This document shows, piece by piece, positions 9,554 through 15,259 of a stretch of DNA of 26,267 nucleotides (the first letter of the stretch is position 1; each line of letters begins with the position of its first letter). The notes beneath the pieces are model-generated. The model searched no databases. It worked only from the letters and a program-made list of their open reading frames with translations, and was not told the DNA's origin. The stretch comes from Desulfovibrio sp. UBA4079. Its GTDB lineage: Bacteria; Desulfobacterota; Desulfovibrionia; Desulfovibrionales; Desulfovibrionaceae. Both the position numbers and the translations under genes were made by a program. The stretch covers positions 740-27,006 of the forward strand of contig DFYP01000080.1 of assembly GCA_002382645.1 (NCBI GenBank). Reading direction: 5' to 3'.

Positions 9554-11320
9554 TCAACACCCCAGGTCGCGGCCCAGGGTCGCGGCGAAATCCTCGGGCA
9601 GGTCCCGGCCGATGCAGACCAGGAAGCGTTCGGGCCGGGTGAGCCCGCGCAGGGGCTCCAGGTCCACGCGTCCGGCCACGGCCTGGACCAGCACGGGGTC
9701 CTCTGCGCCGAGCACGTCCAGCACGCCCTTGATGCGGAAGGCCCGGGCCGCGGCCTGTTCCAGGGCCGGGCGCAGGCGCTCCGGGTCGAGCGGCGCGGAC
9801 GCATGCAGGATCTGGGAGGCGTAGCCTTCCCCGGCGTGGGTGCCGTGCTCGTGGAAATGGGGCAGCAGGTCGTCCCAGGCCAGGCCCTGGCGCTCCAGGT
9901 CCGGGTCCTGGAGCAGGCCGAAGGGGATGGCCCCGTGCTCGGCCTCCAGGACCAGGGCCCGGGGATTGTGCTCCCGGGCCAGTTGCCCGAGGCCTCGGAC
10001 CTGGTCCGGTTCCAGCAGGTCGCACTTGTTGAGCACCAGGATGTCGGCGGCCTGGATCTGGTCCCGGGCCACGGCGCTCTCCTTCAGGGCCTGGGCCAGG
10101 TGGGGCCCGTCGGCCACGGCCAGCACCGGCCCACGGCGCACCAGGTCGCGGACCTCCCGCAGCTCGGCCAGGAGGTTCTTGGGATTGGCCAGCCCGCTCA
10201 TTTCCAGGACCACCACGTCCGGCCGGAAGCGCTCCAGGATGCGGGACAGCCCCTTCTTGAGCTGGCCCGAGAGCGAGCAGCAGACGCAGCCCTCGTCCAT
10301 CTCCAGCACGGGCGAGTCCTGGTCCAGGAGCCGCCCGTCCAGGCCCACGGCCCCGATCTCGTTCTGGATCACGGCCACGAACCGGTCGTGCTGCTGGTTG
10401 TGTTCGATGAACCGGCGCAGGAGCGTGGTCTTGCCCGAGCCCAGGAAGCCGGTGAGCACCAGGAGCTCGGGCAGGGCGCCCCGGCCGCCCGGGGCCTGGG
10501 CGTCAAGCCATTCTGGGTTGTGCGCGTGCTGCCAGGGCTGGCGGCGCAACGGGCCGAAGGCCGGGGACTGCGGGCCGCCGTAGTCCAGGCGCAGGCGCAG
10601 CAGGCGCGTCTGTTCCGAGGGAGCCTGTTCCAGGACCCGGCCCTGGCGGCAGACCTGGACCCGGCCCGGGAATCGCTCCAGGACCTGGGACGCGGGCGGC
10701 TCGCCCAGCTGGAAGCTGATCGTGGCCGCCAGGGTCCGGAACAGGGGAAAGCCCAGGGCCCAGGCCGCCACGTCCGATTCCCGGCCGCCGGGCGGGACCA
10801 CGAAGTTGCCCGAGCCCGGGGGCCAGTCCAGGCCCTCGGGGGCCAGGGTGCGTTGGCGCGACAGGGCCGTGAGCTCCAGGGACAGGGCCTGGCCCGAGGC
10901 CGCGGCGGAAAGGGTCAATGCGCCGAGGCAAAAGAGCTGGCTGGTCTCGTCGCGGGCCGGGAACTCCCGCACCAGGTCCCAGTATTCCGGCCGCTGGCTG
11001 AGCACGGCCGCGGCCAGGGGCAGCATCTCGGCCCGGGGCTCGGCCGGGTCCGGGAAATAGTGCAGGGAAAAGCGCCCGCGCACGCGGTCCCCGTCCCTGC
11101 CCTCGCCCTCGAAGAGCAGGCCGTGGACCCCGGGCGAGCCGCGCAGCTTGAAGGTCCAGCACTCGCCGAAGGCCAGGGAGGGGCGGATGCCGCGCCAGCC
11201 CAGGAGCCGGGCCTTGGCGTGGCTGAACTGGGAGCGCAGGAGCAGGGCGCGCAGAAGCCCCGGAATCCAGGAGCCCGGGGCGTCCGCCGGACGCAGGGGG
11301 GTGATCTCGAAGAGGTCCAT
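9554..11320 (-). CDS. CobW/COG0523-type GTPase with a large N-terminal extra domain
   Basis: A 588-residue protein. Residues about 285-588 are a G3E-family metallochaperone-like GTPase: Walker A GFLGSGKTT at 291-299, the metal-binding CVCC at 345-348, EMSGLANP as the switch region, and NKCD guanine specificity at 431-434. A histidine cluster (His488, 490, 492, 495) comes before the C-terminal CobW_C-like domain. This architecture is known for zinc and cobalt delivery proteins. The first roughly 280 residues are not part of the usual CobW protein and I do not recognise them; they have no signal peptide or clear membrane helix. The ATG at 11320 has a weak ribosome site and lies behind a strong hairpin. 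It sits 44 bases after the metallo-hydrolase gene, which suggests metal supply to that enzyme (inference). Confidence 0.88.
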   Translation of the reverse strand: MDLFEITPLRPADAPGSWIPGLLRALLLRSQFSHAKARLLGWRGIRPSLAFGECWTFKLRGSPGVHGLLFEGEGRDGDRVRGRFSLHYFPDPAEPRAEMLPLAAAVLSQRPEYWDLVREFPARDETSQLFCLGALTLSAAASGQALSLELTALSRQRTLAPEGLDWPPGSGNFVVPPGGRESDVAAWALGFPLFRTLAATISFQLGEPPASQVLERFPGRVQVCRQGRVLEQAPSEQTRLLRLRLDYGGPQSPAFGPLRRQPWQHAHNPEWLDAQAPGGRGALPELLVLTGFLGSGKTTLLRRFIEHNQQHDRFVAVIQNEIGAVGLDGRLLDQDSPVLEMDEGCVCCSLSGQLKKGLSRILERFRPDVVVLEMSGLANPKNLLAELREVRDLVRRGPVLAVADGPHLAQALKESAVARDQIQAADILVLNKCDLLEPDQVRGLGQLAREHNPRALVLEAEHGAIPFGLLQDPDLERQGLAWDDLLPHFHEHGTHAGEGYASQILHASAPLDPERLRPALEQAAARAFRIKGVLDVLGAEDPVLVQAVAGRVDLEPLRGLTRPERFLVCIGRDLPEDFAATLGRDLGC

Positions 11321-11331
11321 GGCCTGCGGAA

Positions 11332-11353
11332 GGGGCCCCCTTGCGGGGGCCCC
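11332..11353 (-). other. Strong GC hairpin between the metallo-hydrolase and CobW-like genes
   Basis: GGGGCCCCC-TTGC-GGGGGCCCC (plus strand) gives a perfect 9-bp G/C stem with a 4-nt loop. It lies 11 bases past the metallo-hydrolase stop and 11 bases before the CobW-like ATG. There is no U-tract on the minus strand, so it is more likely a processing, stability or partial-attenuation structure than a full terminator. Confidence 0.55.
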
Positions 11354-11364
11354 CCGGAGTGGTT

Positions 11365-12537
11365 CTAGGCCTTCTTGAACTGGATGCTGTCGCCGTTGCC
11401 GAGGTAGGCCGTGTCCTTGGTGCGGAAACGGGCCGTGCCGCGGACCACGGGGTAGCCGTTGTCGATGAACTTCTTGGCCGTGACCAGGCCGGTGCAGTGG
11501 TTGCAGCCGACCTTCTCCAGCTCCCACTTCTTCAGCCCGATGACCAGGTCGTCGTACTTGGGGTCCCAGTCGTCGAACGGCGAGATGTGCAGCCCGCCGT
11601 AGAGGCCGTGGAACTTGTCGTTCTCGTACTTGAGCTCCTTGTAGGCCGTGTCGGCGAACAGGATGATGCCCTGGTGGCAGCAGCCGGTGACGCTCACCAG
11701 GCCCAGGTCGGCCACGTTGAAGTACAGGGACTGCTCACCGAAGACCTTGCAGATGATCGGCACGTCGAAGACGTAGGTGGCCATGCCCGGCAGGATCGGG
11801 CGGAGGCCCTTCTTGACCTTGATCACCTCGCCCTTGTGCCCGCTGTCCGCGATGTACTGGAGCCCGGAGGGGTAGAAGGTGTCCGGGATGTACATCTTGA
11901 TGTTCGGGGCGTACTTGAGCGTCACCGGCAGGCCCCAGTAGTGGTCGAAGTGCTCGTGGGAGATGATCAGGGCCTCGATCTCGCCGTTGGCCAGCATCTT
12001 GTCGATGCCCTCGCGCTTGAAGGCCTCGTCCATCCACTTGTAGGACCAGCCCGAATCCAGGAGGTACTTGTGGACCTTGCCGTCCATGTCCTCCACTTCC
12101 ACCAGGGCCGCGAAGCCGCCGGCGTTGTCCGGGTGCACGGAGAGGCCCTTGGTCAGTTCCCAGGCCTCCTCCAGCCTGTGCGGCAGGAGGTGCTTGATCT
12201 TGGCGATGCCCTTGTCATAGGAGCCCTTGCCCAGGCCCGTGCCGTCGCCGAAGGGCGGCCAGTTGTAGGTGTACTGGTCCACGAGCAGGCCGCCCGCGGC
12301 CTTGATGTCGCCCATGAGCGTGCCGTTGTCGAACCAGCTCGTCTCGGAGATGACCTTGCACTTGACGCCCCGGCAGACGCCGAAGTCGGCCAGCTTGCGC
12401 TGGACCTGGGAGATGTGCTTGCGGCTCATGGGCGAGTAGGAATACAGGCCCATGGCTCCGATGGCGCCCAGACCGAGGCCCAGGGCCGCGCCCTTGATGA
12501 AGTCCCGCCGGGTGAACGGGGTCTTGTTGTCGGACAT
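11365..12537 (-). CDS. Tat-exported metallo-beta-lactamase fold hydrolase (COG1237-like)
   Basis: A 390-residue protein with a twin-arginine signal: FTRRDFIKG (Arg10-Arg11) followed by a glycine/alanine-rich hydrophobic stretch to about residue 32. It should therefore be exported folded, with its metal already bound. The MBL motif SHEHFDH (His194, His196, Asp198, His199) is intact. GCCHQG (His288), GLYGGLHI (His317) and GCNHCTG (345-350) match the pattern I know from COG1237 proteins, annotated as 7,8-dihydropterin-6-yl-methyl-aminobenzene-phosphate synthase-like. The actual substrate is unknown, and a periplasmic location argues against cytosolic pterin synthesis. About 60 residues (80-140) before the core look like an insertion. 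A GAGGAGGGAGCC precedes the ATG, 13 bases after the membrane-protein gene. Confidence 0.88.
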   Translation of the reverse strand: MSDNKTPFTRRDFIKGAALGLGLGAIGAMGLYSYSPMSRKHISQVQRKLADFGVCRGVKCKVISETSWFDNGTLMGDIKAAGGLLVDQYTYNWPPFGDGTGLGKGSYDKGIAKIKHLLPHRLEEAWELTKGLSVHPDNAGGFAALVEVEDMDGKVHKYLLDSGWSYKWMDEAFKREGIDKMLANGEIEALIISHEHFDHYWGLPVTLKYAPNIKMYIPDTFYPSGLQYIADSGHKGEVIKVKKGLRPILPGMATYVFDVPIICKVFGEQSLYFNVADLGLVSVTGCCHQGIILFADTAYKELKYENDKFHGLYGGLHISPFDDWDPKYDDLVIGLKKWELEKVGCNHCTGLVTAKKFIDNGYPVVRGTARFRTKDTAYLGNGDSIQFKKA

Positions 12538-12550
12538 GGCTCCCTCCTCG

Positions 12551-13957
12551 CTACTTGGGGATCAGGTTGACGGCGTTGGAAACCACGGGCAGGGCCCAGA
12601 CCACCAGGAAGTAGAGGGCCACTCCGGCCACCGCGCCCACGGCCATGCCCGGGACCATGCGCGGGCTCCAGGTCTGCTCGGCCGCGCGGGCGGCGTGCTC
12701 GGCGGCGAGTTCGGCGTCGGTCTTCATGGTGAGCTTCCAGCCCGGCCAGTTGTCCATGAACCAGGTGTTGATGAGCCAGATGTTGATGAGCCAGATCATC
12801 GGGATCATCGGGAACTGCTGCGGGTGCGAGAAGCCCTTCTGGGTGCCCAGGAAGAGGTGCGCGTAGCGGTAGTACAGGGCGTAGATGGCCAGGCCGCCCA
12901 GGACCGTGATCGCCGTGCGCACGAGCATGTTCACCGGGGTGGAGAACTTCTTGGGCCAGTTGTCGCAGTAGATGTACAGGAACAGGGCGGGCACCAGGAA
13001 GAAGATGGCCGTCTCACCCACGTGCAGCCAGCGCCAGTCCGGGGCCGCGTCGCGGCGGGAACCGCGGATCGCTTCGCCCCAGGCCAGCTCCTGGGCGTAG
13101 TACAGGAAGAAGTTGAGCGCCAGGGAGATGGCGATGATGGCGAAGAACAGGGAGAGCCGCCGGGTCCAGGGGTTCTTGATGGCGCTGAACGGATAGCGCT
13201 CCCAGATGGTCTCCACCAGCCAGACCACCACGGTGCAGCACATGATCCAGGCGATGTGGAAGTTGCCCGAGACCGTGTCCGCGAACTGCTCCCAGTACGG
13301 CGGGGTGATGGCCGTGAAATACTGCCAGGGGTAGTACAGGATGCCCATGTGCGAGTGCATGGTCATGAAATAGACCAGCGTGCTCAGGAAGAAGGTCACG
13401 ATCCAGATGCTCAGGCCCCGGGCCGGCTGCTTCAGGTCCTGCCAGGGCGCGGCCTCCATGGCCACGATCCAGGCCGGGGAGAGCCAGGAGGCGATGGCCG
13501 CGAACATGAGGCAGGCGGTGGCCGCGTATTCCTCGGCGAAGAAGGCGGTCACGCCGGGCAGCTTGGTGAGCTGGGCCGGGTTGAAGTAGGCCATGGCGAA
13601 GTTGCCCAGCAGGCCTTCGAAGAAGCCCTTGATGAGCAGGAGCAGGACGCCCGTGGACAGCAGCGTGAGCACGATGCCCTTGGTCACGGGGTGGGCCTTC
13701 TCCATCCAGCCGCGCTTGAAGGGCCAGAAGTCGAAGATGTAGGCCACCCAGATGAGCACGATGAGGATCCAGCGGGTGTAGTTGTAGCCCACGTAGGGTG
13801 TGTACAGCCGCATGTAGCCGCGCGGGTCCTGGAATATCCACCAGGTGGCGTAGAAGATGGCCAGGGTGAACAGCAGGTTCACCAGCGCCGGGATCGGGCC
13901 CTTCCAGCGCTTCTCCAGCTTGCGCGCCTCCAAAAAGGGGACGTTGGCAGCAGTCAT
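12551..13957 (-). CDS. Multi-pass membrane protein of unrecognised family (about 11 helices)
   Basis: A 468-residue, tryptophan- and tyrosine-rich integral membrane protein with about eleven hydrophobic segments, near residues 22-43, 61-80, 93-112, 140-168, 181-205, 232-252, 266-288, 312-331, 345-366, 384-402 and 434-459. Histidines inside or at the edge of helices (His201, His203, His234, His312) could bind heme or metal, but no known motif is visible. I see no transporter signature, ATP site or signal peptide. It starts at the ATG at 13957 behind AAGGAGAGAAGGAAC, downstream of the 99-aa protein. It is immediately followed by the exported metallo-hydrolase gene, so the two probably act together at the membrane. 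Coding by length, helices and ribosome site is certain; the function is not known. Confidence 0.85.
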   Translation of the reverse strand: MTAANVPFLEARKLEKRWKGPIPALVNLLFTLAIFYATWWIFQDPRGYMRLYTPYVGYNYTRWILIVLIWVAYIFDFWPFKRGWMEKAHPVTKGIVLTLLSTGVLLLLIKGFFEGLLGNFAMAYFNPAQLTKLPGVTAFFAEEYAATACLMFAAIASWLSPAWIVAMEAAPWQDLKQPARGLSIWIVTFFLSTLVYFMTMHSHMGILYYPWQYFTAITPPYWEQFADTVSGNFHIAWIMCCTVVVWLVETIWERYPFSAIKNPWTRRLSLFFAIIAISLALNFFLYYAQELAWGEAIRGSRRDAAPDWRWLHVGETAIFFLVPALFLYIYCDNWPKKFSTPVNMLVRTAITVLGGLAIYALYYRYAHLFLGTQKGFSHPQQFPMIPMIWLINIWLINTWFMDNWPGWKLTMKTDAELAAEHAARAAEQTWSPRMVPGMAVGAVAGVALYFLVVWALPVVSNAVNLIPK

Positions 13958-14012
13958 GTTCCTTCTCTCCTTGACGTAGGTGATGTGCGGGGCCTCAGCC
14001 AGCGGCGCGGGT

Positions 14013-14312
14013 TCAGGGTTTCATGGCGGCCGCCTCCTCGACCGCCGGAAGACCCGCAGCAGGGTCGGTTTCCGTCGCCGCGGTCCGCGGCGTTGTCTGT
14101 TCCAGCATGGCCCGGCGCACGGCGGCCAGCATGGCCGCGCGGTCCAGGCCCTCGGACGGCAGGCCCAGGCGGCGGACCTCCTCGGCCAGAAGCTCGTCCG
14201 GGAAGTCGGCCCAGAGCGCGTCCTGCGGCTCCCAGGCCGGGGCTTCGGCGGCCTCGGCCAGCTGCGTCCGGCCGGTGAGCAGGCCGAGGAATTCCTTGCG
14301 CGTGAGCCGCAT
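14013..14312 (-). CDS. Small uncharacterised protein coupled to the GntR regulator
   Basis: A 99-residue protein starting MRLTRKEFLGLLTGR and ending AAMKP. Its ATG (14312) shares one base with the gntR stop codon (TGATG), so translation is probably coupled. The first half has a conserved-looking segment, PQDALWADFPDELLAEEVRRLGLPSEGLDRAAMLAAVRRAML, which would form two or three amphipathic helices. The last 30 residues are rich in Ala, Pro, Thr and Glu and look disordered. No signal peptide, cysteine motif or membrane segment. I do not recognise the family. An accessory role with the regulator or the downstream membrane module is a guess from position only. Confidence 0.7.
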   Translation of the reverse strand: MRLTRKEFLGLLTGRTQLAEAAEAPAWEPQDALWADFPDELLAEEVRRLGLPSEGLDRAAMLAAVRRAMLEQTTPRTAATETDPAAGLPAVEEAAAMKP

Positions 14313-15055
14313 CAGGCGAAGACCTCCAGGCGTTCCCGTTCGTTCCTGAGCAGGGGCGAGGCCGGCACCTCGGCGTGGCGCTCCAGGAGCAGGCTCAGGC
14401 GCAGGATGCGCTCCTCCATGCACCGCCGGACCTCCTGGGAGTCCCGGCGCTTCATGGCCTGGAGCACCTTGGCGTGGTCGCCGAAGAGCATCTCCCGCTC
14501 GTAGTCGTGGAGAAAGAAGATGATCTCGTGCAGGGGGCTGTTGCCCGGGCAGAGCTGCTCGGCCACGGCCACCAGCATGGGGTTGCCCGTGCCCTCGGCC
14601 AGGCCCCGCAGGAAGGTGTTCATGTGCTCGCGCAGGGCGTCCTGGTTGCGGGCGAACAGGGCCCTGCTCAGGTCCATGAGCCGGGCCTCCAGGCGGGCCA
14701 GCTGCTCGCCGGTGATGCGCTCGGTGCTCAGGGCCGCGATCTGGGGGAAGAGGAGGTAGCAGGCCTCCAGGAGCGCGGACCAGTCCTGGCGGGCGCCGCG
14801 GGCGCAGCAGCCGTTGTGGGCCTCGCGGGAGCGCAGGTAGCAGCCGCTGCCCGGCCGGACCTCGACCATGCCCCGGGCTTCCAATACGCGCAGGGCGTTG
14901 CGGATGGTGTTGCGGCTGGCGCCGAACTGTTCGGACAGGGCCCGTTCGGTGGGCAGGCGGGAACCCAGCTCCAGTCTCTCGTTCTGGATCATGGCCAGGA
15001 GCCGTTCCAGGGAGTGTTCCTCCTTGGTCATGGTCCTGGCAGAGGAGGTCGGCAT
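14312..15055 (-). CDS. GntR-family transcription regulator, FadR/FCD subfamily
   Basis: A 247-residue DNA-binding regulator. The winged helix-turn-helix covers about residues 12-75 (LGSRLPTERALSEQFGASRNTIRNALRVLEARGMVEVRPGSG, split across its two helices and wing). The rest is an all-helical FCD ligand domain (about 95-225) with DALREHMNTF and HAKVLQAM. The FCD metal residues are only partly kept: Asp139, His144 and His194 are visible, but the last expected His of the M-x2-HI pattern reads MEERIL. The ATG at 15055 is preceded by AGGAGA; an upstream in-frame start is less likely because it would read through the operator. Ligands of this subfamily are often organic acids. A FadR-type palindrome 28 bases upstream suggests autoregulation and control of the cassette. 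Confidence 0.92.
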   Translation of the reverse strand: MPTSSARTMTKEEHSLERLLAMIQNERLELGSRLPTERALSEQFGASRNTIRNALRVLEARGMVEVRPGSGCYLRSREAHNGCCARGARQDWSALLEACYLLFPQIAALSTERITGEQLARLEARLMDLSRALFARNQDALREHMNTFLRGLAEGTGNPMLVAVAEQLCPGNSPLHEIIFFLHDYEREMLFGDHAKVLQAMKRRDSQEVRRCMEERILRLSLLLERHAEVPASPLLRNERERLEVFA

Positions 15056-15083
15056 GGCGTCTCTCCTGTGATTTTTCAGGGCT

Positions 15084-15098
15084 ATTGGTAATACCAAT
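15084..15098 (-). promoter_or_regulatory. FadR-type operator palindrome O1
   Basis: ATTGGTA-A-TACCAAT is a perfect inverted repeat with 7-base arms around one central base. It matches the TGGT-N3-ACCA core known for FadR-subfamily GntR regulators such as PdhR and LldR. It lies 28 bases upstream of the gntR start, close enough to block transcription initiation or clearance. Confidence 0.75.
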
Positions 15099-15173
15099 TA
15101 CATGGAAGAACCCGGAAAACAACATTGGCTGAAAATTTCAGTCCTGCTTTACGGAAAAATGGCAAACCGCGCT

Positions 15174-15216
15174 CAATTTCAAGGGAAAATTGGATGAACC
15201 AATTTCAAGGGAAAAT
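15174..15216. repeat. 17-bp direct repeat, two copies with 26-bp period
   Basis: CAATTTCAAGGGAAAAT occurs identically at 15174-15190 and 15200-15216. The end of the first copy and the beginning of the second form the arms of palindrome O2. It sits just downstream (in + coordinates upstream) of the PAS-protein stop. It may be a duplicated regulator-binding site. Confidence 0.8.
15189..15203 (-). promoter_or_regulatory. Second candidate operator O2
   Basis: ATTGG-ATGAA-CCAAT shares the outer ten bases and spacing of O1. Its symmetry extends to AAATTGG/CCAATTT (15187-15205). The centre is 105 bp from that of O1, about ten helical turns. The inner T/A of the FadR consensus is lost, so binding may be weaker. 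Confidence 0.5.
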
Positions 15217-15259
15217 GACCGCGCCGCGGGTCGATCTGCGGCCGGGCGGAACAGGGGGG

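Larger units (their letters stand above)
15056..15259. promoter_or_regulatory. Regulatory leader of the gntR cassette (minus strand)
   Basis: 204 AT-richer bases between the PAS-protein stop and gntR. They contain two FadR-type palindromes (15084-15098 and 15189-15203), a 17-bp direct repeat with a 26-bp period (15174-15190 and 15200-15216), a 13-base palindrome CTGAAAATTTCAG (15129-15141), and a segment resembling one upstream of ribBA (15158-15174). I could not assign a confident -35/-10 pair. No small gene is evident. Confidence 0.7.
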
